Below, piece after piece: positions 9,110 through 17,185 of a stretch of 63,197 nt of DNA. Both the position numbers and the translations under genes were made by a program. Numbering within the stretch: position 1 is the first letter of the stretch; every line of letters starts with the position of its first letter. The notes beneath the pieces are model-generated. The model saw only the letters and a program-made list of their open reading frames with translations. It searched no databases and was not told the DNA's origin. Origin of the DNA: Bacillota bacterium (GTDB taxonomy: Bacteria; Bacillota; Dethiobacteria; Dethiobacterales; Dethiobacteraceae); contig QLUR01000013.1 of the NCBI GenBank assembly GCA_018725565.1, forward strand, positions 1 to 63,197. The letters run 5' to 3'.

Positions 9110-9914
9110 CCTCCTCCGACATAAAGTTAAGGAGCAACCTGTTAAACTGCTCCGGCTCCTCAATAAAAAACAGGTGGCCGGCCCAGGGAAAGATGTGCAG
9201 ACGTGAATTCCTGATTTTTTGCTGAAGCAGGTAAGAGTTTTCCACTGGGAGCACTCTGTCCGCGTCCCCTGAAACAATCAGTACCGGCAAGGTAAGTTCT
9301 TTCAGTCTTTCTTCGCTTTTAAAGCCCGCCACGGCGTTAAACTGGTGCAGCCAGGAATAGCGCGGGGTGGGCTTTTCCAGGCGCCACTCCAGTATCTGTT
9401 CAATCTCGTTCGGGTTGGCTTCCATATAGCCGGACCGAAAGGCCATGACCATAGCCTGGCGCAGCAATTCCCGCGGGCTCAAGCCTTCCGCACCGGTCAG
9501 GGCGCTAAAAGTATCGGCCGGCATGGCCACACTGTTGGGACCGCCGAAAGCAGTACAGCCCAGGATCAGCCTGCGTACTTTTTGCGGAAAGAGGAGTGCC
9601 AGTTCCTGGGCAATCATGCCACCCATGGAGATACCCACCACACCGGCCTCAACTATCTCCAGGAACGAGAGCAAACCGGCAGCATCACGGGCCATCATTT
9701 CGATGGTATAAGGATAATCCGGTTTATCACTGCCACCGCTGCCACGGTTGTCAAAGACAATAATCCTGAAGCTGCTGGCAAGCAGTCCTGTTTGCTTGAA
9801 CCACATCCAAGTGCCATAACCCAGTCCGCCGATAAACAACAGCGGGGGTCCCTGCCCGTGGACCTCGTAATACAGGTTGATATCATTTACCTTGGCGGTC
9901 GGCATCCGGCTCAA
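9102..9914 (-). CDS. Alpha/beta-hydrolase (enol-lactonase/thioesterase-like)
   Basis: 270 residues of the alpha/beta-hydrolase fold. The oxyanion region is LLFIGGLGYGTWMW, the nucleophile elbow is GISMGG (Ser within VVGISMGGMIAQE), an acid lies in VSGDADRVLP, and the catalytic His is in WAGHLFFIEEP. The closest general pattern is the 3-oxoadipate enol-lactonase group, but such enzymes include esterases and thioesterases. The start overlaps the TetR gene by four bases, and the end overlaps the acyl-CoA synthetase. It probably supplies or releases the acid that the operon handles; this is inference. Confidence 0.85.
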   Translation of the reverse strand: MSRMPTAKVNDINLYYEVHGQGPPLLFIGGLGYGTWMWFKQTGLLASSFRIIVFDNRGSGGSDKPDYPYTIEMMARDAAGLLSFLEIVEAGVVGISMGGMIAQELALLFPQKVRRLILGCTAFGGPNSVAMPADTFSALTGAEGLSPRELLRQAMVMAFRSGYMEANPNEIEQILEWRLEKPTPRYSWLHQFNAVAGFKSEERLKELTLPVLIVSGDADRVLPVENSYLLQQKIRNSRLHIFPWAGHLFFIEEPEQFNRLLLNFMSEEDD

Positions 9915-10501
9915 TCTCCCTTTGCCGGCGCAATGCCGTAATAGATAAAATCCATCATGGCTTCAAACCCCTTTGCCGGTGGCGTCTTATTCTCCCAGAG
10001 CACCCAGCGCATACCCATGAACTCTCCCATGCCCATCAGGCAGTAAGCCACTGTTTCCGGGTCAAGGGCCCTGATCTGTTTTTTTGCCATCGCCTTTTGC
10101 AGCCCAGCAATATAACCTTTTGCTATGGTCCGGTAATGGTCGATAAACAGCTCGTTTTCCACAAACTCCGCCTCCCTGATAATCCGGTACAGGTTGCGGT
10201 TTTCATGCACATAGTCAAAAAAAGCCCGAAAACCTTCCCGCTCAATATCTAAACGGTTTTCAAGCCCCGTCACCCTCTTCTGTATTTCCCGCCGCACCTC
10301 GTGGGTAAGCTGCCGGACCAGGTCGCAGTAGATATCCAGCTTGCTTTGAAAATAAACATAAAAAGTCCCTTGGGCCACCTCCGCCCTCATGGTAATTTCA
10401 ACTACCGTGGCGTTGTAATAGCCCTTCCGGCCAAAGATTTCCTCGGCCGCCCCCAACAGTCTTTGCCTGGTTATGTCGCCTTTTGTCAACTTAACTGACA
10501 T
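9911..10501 (-). CDS. TetR/AcrR-family regulator heading the acid-uptake operon
   Basis: 196 residues from the ATG at 10501, which has GAGGTG six bases upstream; a GTG three codons earlier is also possible. The N-terminal helix-turn-helix is clear: GAAEEIFGRKGYYNATVVEI followed by AEVAQGTFYVYFQSKLDIY. The C-terminal ligand-binding domain has the pattern of fatty-acid/acyl-CoA-responsive TetR proteins (YRIIREAEFVENELF). As first gene of the operon it likely represses its own transcription until an acid or its CoA ester binds. Confidence 0.92.
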   Translation of the reverse strand: MSVKLTKGDITRQRLLGAAEEIFGRKGYYNATVVEITMRAEVAQGTFYVYFQSKLDIYCDLVRQLTHEVRREIQKRVTGLENRLDIEREGFRAFFDYVHENRNLYRIIREAEFVENELFIDHYRTIAKGYIAGLQKAMAKKQIRALDPETVAYCLMGMGEFMGMRWVLWENKTPPAKGFEAMMDFIYYGIAPAKGD

Positions 10502-10530
10502 ATGATTCACCTCTCAATTATCTCAATTTT

Positions 10531-10559
10531 ATTATAACTAGAAGATTTGCAAAATACAA
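10531..10559 (-). promoter_or_regulatory. Sigma-A-type promoter for the TetR-led operon
   Basis: On the minus strand TTGTAT (10559-10554) and TATAAT (10536-10531) are separated by exactly 17 bases, about 30 bases before the TetR start. The -10 box is perfect and the -35 box differs at two positions. The surrounding DNA is AT-rich. Confidence 0.75.
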
Positions 10560-10686
10560 TACATTTTTTTAAAAGTCTTCGCCGAATTGAACAAATATTT
10601 TACTCGTCGGTCTACCGCTGCCTTACGCAGGTTATCACTTTTAAAGAAAGCCTGAACAGATCGTCAGGGAGCCGTCTTCCGGAGAG

Positions 10687-10714
10687 AAAAAAAACGGCGC
10701 AGCGTCTGCTGCGC
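10687..10714 (-). terminator. Rho-independent terminator after polyprenyl synthase
   Basis: On the minus strand a 7-bp perfect stem GCGCAGC/GCTGCGC with loop AGAC is followed, after CG, by eight T. It lies about 65 bases past the stop of the polyprenyl synthase gene and insulates that gene from the operon downstream. Confidence 0.85.
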
Positions 10715-10779
10715 GCGGGCGGACCCGAGGCATCCCGAATGCACCGCGTCTGCCTCGGCTTGCGCCGCCGCGGGGTCAT

Positions 10780-11739
10780 CTAACCGTTTCGCTGCAGCAC
10801 ATGGTCCGCCAATCCGGCAAGTATTGTCCGCGGCAAACCGTTGGGCAGAAACGCCAGGCTTCTTTTAGCGCAAAATATTGCAGATTTGGCTTTTGCCCGT
10901 ATCGCCGTCAAAATACCGCTCTCCTCCAGGCTGCCGCGGATAAATTCGATATTTTCCGTGTCAAATTCCCGCCTCTCGATGATATGGCGGACTGCGGAAC
11001 CATACAATGGCTGCTGGAGCAGCCGGATCACCGGCAAAGTGATACACCCTTCTGTCAAGTCGTGAAAAACGGGCTTGCCGACGGACTCTGGGGTGCCGCA
11101 AAAATCAAGCAGGTCATCGGTCATCTGGAAAGCGTATCCCAACTGCAGTCCAAAAGCGGCAAGAAGCTTGCGTTGCGGGGACGGCAGGCGACAGACGCCG
11201 GCTCCGGCCAGGCAGCAGGCTGAAAGGAAGCAGGCCGTTTTTTTGTGGATATAAGTAAGATAGTCTGCCTCCGTCAGAGTATGGTCAAAGCGCCTGGCTA
11301 ACTGGGTGATTTCTCCCTCACACATCAGGCTGATTGCTTTGGTCATGTTCTCCAGGATTCCCAAGCGGCCGTGCTTAGTCAGCAACGAGAAGGCGCGGGC
11401 AAAAAGAAAATCACCGTAGAGAACGGCCTGGTGCTCCCCCCAGCGGGCGGACAGGGTAGGCATGCCCCGCCTAGTCTGAGCACGGTCGATTACATCATCA
11501 TGGACAAGCGAGGCGTTATGAATCAGTTCGGCAGCGGTGGCCACGTCAACAAGTTCGTTACGAGACGCGGGCCGGAAGGAGCCGCATAACACAACCAGCG
11601 CCGGCCGCAGCCGTTTCCCGCCCTGGGTGACGCAACCGGAAAAAAGCGGCGTCCAACTGTCATCGCCGCGGCAGATTTCCCACAGACGCTCTTCAACCTG
11701 TCTCAGTTCATCAAGACTATGCAATTCCGTCAGTGGCAT
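10780..11739 (-). CDS. Polyprenyl (heptaprenyl-type) diphosphate synthase
   Basis: 319 residues from the ATG at 11739 (MPLTELHSLDELRQ). The trans-prenyltransferase motifs are GGKRLRPALV, the first aspartate-rich motif LVHDDVIDRAQTRRG and the second FQMTDDLLDF. It condenses isopentenyl units into the side chain of menaquinone or the undecaprenyl-type carrier. The frame stays open to 11940, but that extension is non-homologous and contains a 13-bp perfect inverted repeat, so I do not count it as coding. No strong ribosome site precedes the ATG; a GTG three codons earlier is an alternative. It lies just after the carboxyltransferase gene. Confidence 0.85.
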   Translation of the reverse strand: MPLTELHSLDELRQVEERLWEICRGDDSWTPLFSGCVTQGGKRLRPALVVLCGSFRPASRNELVDVATAAELIHNASLVHDDVIDRAQTRRGMPTLSARWGEHQAVLYGDFLFARAFSLLTKHGRLGILENMTKAISLMCEGEITQLARRFDHTLTEADYLTYIHKKTACFLSACCLAGAGVCRLPSPQRKLLAAFGLQLGYAFQMTDDLLDFCGTPESVGKPVFHDLTEGCITLPVIRLLQQPLYGSAVRHIIERREFDTENIEFIRGSLEESGILTAIRAKAKSAIFCAKRSLAFLPNGLPRTILAGLADHVLQRNG

Positions 11740-11766
11740 CTGGTACACCGTCAAATGGATCACCGC

Positions 11767-11813
11767 CCATTCCCAGTGTACATAGCCTGACCGATTACGG
11801 CGGAAAATATCCC
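11767..11813. repeat. Second block of the direct repeat shared with 128-174
   Basis: This 47-base stretch, just upstream of the polyprenyl synthase start, reappears at 128-174 with two differences. The first block is 11015-11141, repeated at 1-127. At both sites the minus-strand sequence entering the block reads GYFPP followed by a stop in one frame, although the sequence before it differs. The neighbouring TGGTACACCGTC and TGGATCACCGCC resemble the short repeated motifs found at ends of some insertion sequences, but I could not identify one. Confidence 0.8.
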
Positions 11814-11900
11814 TGGCTTTTAGCCTGTAGAAGCCAGGTTGAATATTCCGGCGTTTGGACATACATATCTGCGCTGTCATCAAATTATCCACTATAATCA

Positions 11901-11934
11901 ACAGTGCCCGGGGTTTTATTGCCCCGGGCACTGT
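11901..11934. other. 13-bp perfect inverted repeat between carboxyltransferase and polyprenyl synthase genes
   Basis: Left arm 11901-11913 and right arm 11922-11934 (CCCCGGGCACTGT) are exact complements around the 8-base loop TTTTATTG. The position, 23 bases after the carboxyltransferase stop, fits a transcription stop or pause at the end of the methylmalonyl-CoA operon. There is no good T-run after it on the minus strand, so it may instead be an RNA-stabilising hairpin. Confidence 0.7.
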
Positions 11935-11956
11935 GTTCATCGTTGTTATTTCTAGT

Positions 11957-13498
11957 TTATAACGGAATGTTGCCGTGCTTTTTGCGCGGGCGGTCTTCCT
12001 GCTTGCTAAGCATCATTTCCAGTCCCTGCAGCAGGCGGCTGCGTGTTTCTCGCGGGTCAATCACATCATCCACCCAGCCGCGGCTGGCGGCTATATACGG
12101 GTTGGAGTATTTGTCCCGGTACTGCTGGACGCGGGCGGCCCGTTCCGCCTGCGGATCTGTTGCCGAGTCGATTTCTTTGCGGAAGACAATGTTAGCCGCG
12201 CCTTCCGGCCCCATGACGGCGATTTCGGCTGTCGGCCAGGCCAGCGCCAAGTCGCCGCGCAGGCAGCGCGCGCTCATCGCTATGTAGGAACCGCCGTAGG
12301 CCTTGCGCAGCACGACCGAAATTTTGGGGACTGTGGCTTCAGAGTAGGCAAACAGCACTTTGGCGCCGTGACGGATAATGCCGCCGTGTTCCTGGTTGAC
12401 ACCGGGAAGATACCCTGGCACATCGACGAAGGTAACCATTGGGATGCTGAAGCAGTCGCAGAACCGGACAAAGCGCGCAATCTTGTCAGAGGAACTAATG
12501 TCCAAGCAACCGGCCAGCACCTGCGCCTGGTTGGCTATAATACCGACGGAACGGCCACCCAGGCGGGCAAACCCGACAACCGCATTCTGGGCATAGAGTT
12601 CGTGCACCTCCAGAAACCGGCTGCCATCTACCACCCGTCTGATAATCTCCCGCACGTCGTAAGGCTTGTTTGGATTGTCAGGCACCAGGTCTGCCAGCTC
12701 CTGCTGGTCAAGCAGCGGTTCCTGCGGTTCGATAAGCGGCGTCTCTTCCAGGTTGTTCGAAGGCAGGTAGCTGAGCAGTTCCCTTACTTTTGCCAGGCAG
12801 TCATCTTCCTTGGCCGCTTTGAAGTGCGCCACTCCGCTGATCTGATTGTGAGTCAGCGCCCCGCCCAGAGCCTCGGGCGATACTTCCTCGCCGGTGACGG
12901 CCTTTATCACCTGAGGTCCGGTGATAAACATCTGACTGGTGTTTTCCACCATAAAGACAAAGTCGGTGATGGCCGGCGAATATACGGCACCACCGGCGCA
13001 TGGCCCCATAATCACTGAGATTTGCGGTATAACCCCGGAAGCCAGGGTGTTGCGGTAAAAAATCTCGCCGTAACCGTTAAGCGCCTTGACGCCTTCCTGG
13101 ATACGGGCGCCGCCGGAATCATTCAAGCCGATGCATGGCGCGCCGTTTTTCATGGCCAAATCCATGACTTTGCAGATTTTGGCGGCATGCATCTCCCCCA
13201 GGGAACCGCCGGCCACGGTAAAGTCCTGGGCAAAAACATACACCGGGCGGCCGGCGATAGTACCATAGCCCGTTACCACTCCCTCGCCTGGATAGCTGCC
13301 GCCAATCTGTTCGGCATCAGCCAGGCCTCCCTGCACAAAAACATCCAACTCGCTGAAACTGCCCGGATCCAATAGGATTTGCAGCCGCTCCCTCGCCGTA
13401 TACTTGCCCTTGGCATGCTGGTCGGCAATACGCTTCTCACCGCCGCCACTTTCAATGATACCGCGCCGCTCCTGCAGCAATTGCAGTTTGTCGTTCAT
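11957..13498 (-). CDS. mmdA: Methylmalonyl-CoA decarboxylase alpha subunit (carboxyltransferase)
   Basis: 513 residues, the usual length of biotin-dependent acyl-CoA carboxyltransferases. It has the two crotonase-like halves with oxyanion glycines (FTVAGGSLGEMHAAKICKVM, GPCAGGAVYSPAITDF, and later YGGSYIAMSARCLRGD, AEIAVMGPEGAANIVF). It moves the carboxyl group between methylmalonyl-CoA and biotin on the carrier protein encoded at 16154. Membrane beta and delta genes lie in the same cluster, so it is assigned to the Na+-pumping decarboxylase rather than propionyl-CoA carboxylase. AGGAGGTG precedes the ATG. Epimerase is nine bases upstream. Confidence 0.9.
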   Translation of the reverse strand: MNDKLQLLQERRGIIESGGGEKRIADQHAKGKYTARERLQILLDPGSFSELDVFVQGGLADAEQIGGSYPGEGVVTGYGTIAGRPVYVFAQDFTVAGGSLGEMHAAKICKVMDLAMKNGAPCIGLNDSGGARIQEGVKALNGYGEIFYRNTLASGVIPQISVIMGPCAGGAVYSPAITDFVFMVENTSQMFITGPQVIKAVTGEEVSPEALGGALTHNQISGVAHFKAAKEDDCLAKVRELLSYLPSNNLEETPLIEPQEPLLDQQELADLVPDNPNKPYDVREIIRRVVDGSRFLEVHELYAQNAVVGFARLGGRSVGIIANQAQVLAGCLDISSSDKIARFVRFCDCFSIPMVTFVDVPGYLPGVNQEHGGIIRHGAKVLFAYSEATVPKISVVLRKAYGGSYIAMSARCLRGDLALAWPTAEIAVMGPEGAANIVFRKEIDSATDPQAERAARVQQYRDKYSNPYIAASRGWVDDVIDPRETRSRLLQGLEMMLSKQEDRPRKKHGNIPL

Positions 13499-13506
13499 TT
13501 CTTTTT

Positions 13507-13920
13507 TTACACCTCCTGATCTTTTCGTTCACACAACTCAACAAGAGTGCCAAAAGTTTCTTTAGGATGCAGAAAAGCGATTTTGGCGCCGCCTGCGCCA
13601 TGCCGCGGCTTTTCATCAATCAGGCGCACTCCCGCTGCTTTTAACGCCGCCAGCATCTCCTCCAGGTTGTCGACACGAAAAGCAAGATGCTGGATGCCTT
13701 CGCCCCTGGCAGCGATAAACTTGGCCACCGGGCCTTCGGGGTCGGTCGATTCCAGCAGTTCCACCTCACTGTCGCCGGTTGGCAGGAAAGCTACCTTCAC
13801 TTTTTGCTCCTCCACCACCTCGGTGGCGGTGATTTTCAGACCCAGCAGCGCCTCATACAACTTTGCCGCCTGCTCAATGCTGTGGACGGCAATCCCAATA
13901 TGGTCGATTTTTTTGATCAA
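13507..13920 (-). CDS. mce: Methylmalonyl-CoA epimerase
   Basis: 137 residues of the vicinal-oxygen-chelate fold. The metal ligands are visible: His in KIDHIGIAV, Glu in VELLE, His in GIQHLAFRV and Glu in TLVELCE, together with the family tail HPKETFGTLVELCE. It interconverts (S)- and (R)-methylmalonyl-CoA so that decarboxylase and mutase can work together. The start is TTG, preceded by GGGAGGT. It sits between the mutase small subunit and carboxyltransferase genes. Confidence 0.95.
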   Translation of the reverse strand: MIKKIDHIGIAVHSIEQAAKLYEALLGLKITATEVVEEQKVKVAFLPTGDSEVELLESTDPEGPVAKFIAARGEGIQHLAFRVDNLEEMLAALKAAGVRLIDEKPRHGAGGAKIAFLHPKETFGTLVELCERKDQEV

Positions 13921-13940
13921 GTAGGCGACCTCCCTTAAAT

Positions 13941-14333
13941 TTAAAGTCGTTCCTGAATATATTTGATAATATCGCCGGTAGAAGTACCCGCTGTGAAAAT
14001 CTCTGCGATACCGACTCCTTTAAGATAAGGAATGTCTTCTTCAGGAATGATACCGCCGCCGATTACCAGCACGTCCACCGCGCCGTGTTCCCGCAGGAGC
14101 TGCGCCACCGGCGGGAACAACTGCATATGAGCGCCGCTTAAGCTGCTTAATCCTACTACCTGGACGTCCTCCTGAATAGCCGTTTCTGCAATCTGTTCCG
14201 GTGTCTGCCGCAGTCCGGTATAAATTACTTCCATGCCGGCGTCACGCAATGCCTGGGCGATAACCTTGGCACCCCGGTCGTGGCCGTCCAGACCAGCCTT
14301 GGCTATCAGGACACGAATCCGCTTTTCGTTCAC
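13941..14333 (-). CDS. Methylmalonyl-CoA mutase small subunit, B12-binding
   Basis: 130 residues forming a stand-alone cobalamin-binding domain. The base-off/His-on motif DGHDRG (DxHxxG) lies near residue 17, followed by GLSSLSG and [11 protein letters not shown], the remaining B12-binding loops. It supplies the cofactor for the catalytic subunit encoded 20 bases upstream, giving the two-chain mutase typical of many Firmicutes and archaea. The start is GTG after GGGAGG. Confidence 0.95.
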   Translation of the reverse strand: MNEKRIRVLIAKAGLDGHDRGAKVIAQALRDAGMEVIYTGLRQTPEQIAETAIQEDVQVVGLSSLSGAHMQLFPPVAQLLREHGAVDVLVIGGGIIPEEDIPYLKGVGIAEIFTAGTSTGDIIKYIQERL

Positions 14334-14353
14334 TATATATTCCTCCCTTATGG

Positions 14354-16030
14354 TTACAGCAGAACCTGTTGCTGGTATTCTCCGAATACCTCGCGCAGGA
14401 TCCCGCAGATTTCGCCAAGGGTAGCATAAACGCTTACCGCCCTGATAATCGCAGGCATCAGGTTTTCGTTGGTCTGGGCTGTATTGCGCAAATTTTGCAG
14501 GGCCTCGGACACCATCCGCTGATTGCGGCTCTCCAGTAAATTACGCAGCTTCTCAACCTGTCTTTCCGCTACCGCCGGGTTTACTTTTAACAGGTCCTTT
14601 GGTCTTTCAGTCTCCATCTGGAACTTATTGACACCAATTACCACCCGTTCACCGGATTCAATCTGCCGCTGATAAGCATAGGCGCTCCGCTGAATTTCCC
14701 GTTGCATAAAACCTTTCTCTATAGCCCGGACCGCCCCGCCGAGTTCGTCAATCTTATTGATATAGTCCCACACATCTTCCTCTATTTTGTTGGTCAATGA
14801 CTCAATGTAATATGAACCGCCGAGCGGGTCAACCGTGTCGGTAACCCCGATTTCGTAGCCGATTACTTGCTGGGTGCGCAGCGCGATCAGCACGGACTGC
14901 TCGCTCGGCAAGGCCAGCGCTTCGTCCCGGGAGTTAGTGTGCAGCGACTGTGTCCCTCCCAATACTGCCGACAGGGCCTGGTAGGCAACGCGCATAATGT
15001 TTACATCCGGCTGCTGCGCCGTCAGGGAGCAGCCTGCCGTCTGCGTGTGGAAACGCAACATCAGGGAACGAGGGTCTTTGGCCTTGAAACGTTCGCTCAT
15101 AATTTTGGCCCAAATGCGCCTGGCCGCCCGGAATTTGGCCACTTCCTCAAAGAAGTTAAGATGGGCGTTAAAAAAGAAAGAAAGACGGGGCGCAAAATTG
15201 TCCACGTCAAGACCAGCCTTGATGGCGGCATCCACATAAGCAATACCGTCAGCCAGGGTAAAAGCTATCTCCTGCACTGCCGTTGAGCCGGCCTCCCGGA
15301 TATGGTAGCCGGAAATGGAGATGGTGTTCCAGTTGGGAACGTGCTCAGCGCAGTAAGCAAAGGTATCTGTAATAAGGCGCATAGACGGCAGGGGCGGGAA
15401 AATATAGGTGCCGCGTGCCACATATTCTTTCAGAATATCATTTTGGATGGTGCCGTTCAACTCAGCCAGGACGACACCCTGTTTTTCGGCCAGGACAAGA
15501 TACATCGCCAGAATTACAGCCGCCGGCGAATTTATAGTCATCGAGGTGCTGACCTTTTTCAGCGGAATACCGTCAAACAACAACTCTATGTCCTGAAGCG
15601 AGTCGATGGCCACTCCTACTTTGCCGACCTCGCCCCTGGCCAACGGGTGGTCCGAATCATAGCCGATCTGTGTAGGCAGGTCGAAAGCTACCGAGAGGCC
15701 GGTCTGCCCCTGCTCCAGCAGGTATTTAAAGCGCCCGTTCGTTTCCTCAGCCGTGCCGAACCCGGCATACTGGCGCATCGTCCACAGCCGGCCGCGGTAC
15801 ATCGTCGGTTGCACGCCGCGGGTAAAAGGATACTCACCGGGCAGCCCCAACTCCCTTTCATAGGAAAGATCAGCTATATCTACCGGGGTATAGAGTCGCT
15901 GTACCGGCACATCTGAATCGGTCTTAAACTCTTGTTTGCGCTCCGGCGACCGGGCCAGTTGAGCAGTGGTTTTTCTGTCCCACTCTTCTTTTTTACTTCG
16001 GAGCGCCTGCACCTTTTCCTGGTCAAACAA
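14354..16030 (-). CDS. Methylmalonyl-CoA mutase large (catalytic) subunit
   Basis: 558 residues: the substrate-binding TIM barrel without the B12 domain. Family segments include [17 protein letters not shown], with the tyrosine that marks methylmalonyl-CoA rather than isobutyryl-CoA mutase, then [32 protein letters not shown] and [14 protein letters not shown]. It isomerises succinyl-CoA and (R)-methylmalonyl-CoA by radical chemistry. The start is TTG with AGGAGG eight bases upstream. The small-subunit gene follows after 20 bases. Confidence 0.96.
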   Translation of the reverse strand: MFDQEKVQALRSKKEEWDRKTTAQLARSPERKQEFKTDSDVPVQRLYTPVDIADLSYERELGLPGEYPFTRGVQPTMYRGRLWTMRQYAGFGTAEETNGRFKYLLEQGQTGLSVAFDLPTQIGYDSDHPLARGEVGKVGVAIDSLQDIELLFDGIPLKKVSTSMTINSPAAVILAMYLVLAEKQGVVLAELNGTIQNDILKEYVARGTYIFPPLPSMRLITDTFAYCAEHVPNWNTISISGYHIREAGSTAVQEIAFTLADGIAYVDAAIKAGLDVDNFAPRLSFFFNAHLNFFEEVAKFRAARRIWAKIMSERFKAKDPRSLMLRFHTQTAGCSLTAQQPDVNIMRVAYQALSAVLGGTQSLHTNSRDEALALPSEQSVLIALRTQQVIGYEIGVTDTVDPLGGSYYIESLTNKIEEDVWDYINKIDELGGAVRAIEKGFMQREIQRSAYAYQRQIESGERVVIGVNKFQMETERPKDLLKVNPAVAERQVEKLRNLLESRNQRMVSEALQNLRNTAQTNENLMPAIIRAVSVYATLGEICGILREVFGEYQQQVLL

Positions 16031-16153
16031 CTTCTTCCCCTCCTAAAACTTTGACTGTCACACAAATAATTGTACATTATTCATACTATACATGTCGAGC
16101 GTTTTGTCGAGGGGCACGGCTAAATATCTGAGAATTGCAGATTTTCACCGCAC

Positions 16154-16573
16154 TTATTCTATAATTACGAGAACCTCGCCGGTATTAACATTTCCGCCTT
16201 TACTGGCAGCTATTTTTTTGACTGTACCACTCACAGGCGATACAATCTCGTTCTCCATCTTCATTGCCTCCAAGACCAGTAATACTTCGCCTTCTTTTAC
16301 CCTGCTCCCTTCCTTAACCAGTATATTGAGTATTGTTCCCGGCATGGGAGCGGTAATAACCTTGTCCCCGGCAGCAGCCGGCGGAGATGCTGCCGCTTCT
16401 TGTGCCGGTTTTGCCTTGGATGGCACTTCGGCAGCAGGCGCAGCCTTAGGGGTGGGAACCGGAGTTGCCGGCATTGCTGCCTTGGCTGTTGTCACCGGCC
16501 GGCTGTCAGCGGCTGCCTCTTCCACAGTCACCTCATAACTCTTGCCCTCAACGGTAATTTTGAACATTCTCAT
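16154..16573 (-). CDS. mmdC: Biotin carboxyl carrier protein of methylmalonyl-CoA decarboxylase
   Basis: 139 residues: a short N-terminal domain, an Ala/Pro-rich flexible linker around residues 30-70, and a C-terminal biotinyl domain with the attachment motif EAMKMENE. It carries CO2 from the carboxyltransferase to the membrane beta subunit. The start is ATG after AGGAGGG. Its start overlaps the stop of the upstream epsilon-like gene by four bases. This gamma-type subunit completes the decarboxylase complex. Confidence 0.93.
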   Translation of the reverse strand: MRMFKITVEGKSYEVTVEEAAADSRPVTTAKAAMPATPVPTPKAAPAAEVPSKAKPAQEAAASPPAAAGDKVITAPMPGTILNILVKEGSRVKEGEVLLVLEAMKMENEIVSPVSGTVKKIAASKGGNVNTGEVLVIIE

Positions 16574-16785
16574 TTTCTCTTATCCCTCCTGACAGTAATC
16601 TGTTGTCTTCTCTCCATCAGCAGTTCCCTGCCGCGCAGAGCCCAAACCGAACCACTGGTCACAGCTGGTTGGCGCAAGATACTAACCTTTGTTCCTAAAC
16701 TCTGCTCCCGATCAAGATAGACGGCTATAGCGGCAGAGATGACCGGCAGCACCGCAGATTCATCGACACCGGACTTATTGCCCAC
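16570..16785 (-). CDS. Small decarboxylase subunit resembling the C-terminal part of delta (MmdE/OadG-like)
   Basis: 71 residues, soluble. The segment [15 protein letters not shown] followed by a variable stretch and [14 protein letters not shown] matches the pattern of the C-terminal half of OadG/MmdD subunits (alanine-rich helix, then W-x-x-x-GR). In Veillonella the epsilon subunit MmdE is known to resemble the C-terminal end of delta, which fits this gene. It probably helps assemble the carboxyltransferase on the membrane part. GTG start with GGAGG six bases upstream; overlaps mmdC. Confidence 0.7.
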   Translation of the reverse strand: MGNKSGVDESAVLPVISAAIAVYLDREQSLGTKVSILRQPAVTSGSVWALRGRELLMERRQQITVRRDKRK

Positions 16786-16868
16786 TGGAATCCTCCTTTC
16801 CCCAAAAATATAATTATCTTAATATTCCGTACACTACAGTGCTATATACTGGACAAAAAATAAAACCC

Positions 16869-16894
16869 CTCCTCCCCTTCACGTTAGCGAGGAG
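16869..16894 (-). other. Possible hairpin with T-rich tail between the delta and epsilon genes
   Basis: In the 193-base gap between the two small decarboxylase genes, minus-strand CTCCTC (16894-16889) can pair with GAGGAG (16874-16869), followed by GGGTTTTATTTTTT. The stem is short and the loop long (14 bases). It may attenuate transcription from mmdB into the downstream genes. The rest of the gap is AT-rich with no clear gene. Confidence 0.35.
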
Positions 16895-16978
16895 AAATAA
16901 GGCCTATAAATTTATAATATTCTAAAATTTATACCCTGTATTGCGTCTTTTGTGCAAAAGGAATATCTAGCTGACATC

Positions 16979-17164
16979 TTAAGTGCTAACCGCAGGCTTC
17001 TCTGCAGGCTTAACCTCATGCCTTGCCCCGCTGTCCTTGTCCCGCCGGTGAGGAAATACAAGCAAGAGAGCCTTAGCCAGCAAGATAAAGATAGCGATAA
17101 CAACCAACATGACGGGCAGCCCTACGATGGCAATCTGCAAGGCCAAACTAAGTGGTTCTGCCAT
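16979..17164 (-). CDS. mmdD: Membrane-anchoring delta subunit (N-terminal half, OadG/MmdD-like)
   Basis: 61 residues: one strong transmembrane helix (about residues 8-36, GLPVMLVVIAIFILLAKALL) and a short charged tail. This is the anchor half of OadG/MmdD; the part normally following it is encoded separately at 16570-16785. The ATG has GAGGAG seven bases upstream, and mmdB ends 21 bases before. It should link the cytoplasmic alpha and gamma subunits to MmdB. Confidence 0.75.
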   Translation of the reverse strand: MAEPLSLALQIAIVGLPVMLVVIAIFILLAKALLLVFPHRRDKDSGARHEVKPAEKPAVST

Positions 17165-17185
17165 TGTTCTTCTCCTCGCTTTCTT

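Noticed and set aside
9110-9277. Longer start for the second acyl-CoA synthetase
   Set aside because: The added 56 residues overlap the hydrolase gene in another frame and do not look like the family; a strong ribosome site supports 9109.
10547-10783. 78-codon plus-strand frame after the TetR promoter
   Set aside because: It runs through the terminator hairpin of the polyprenyl synthase gene and has no ribosome site.
11740-11940. N-terminal extension of polyprenyl synthase
   Set aside because: Unlike the family, contains a 13-bp inverted repeat, and part of it is a repeated sequence shared with bases 128-174.
11975-13018. 347-codon plus-strand open frame
   Set aside because: Antisense to the carboxyltransferase gene, with composition typical of a shadow frame.
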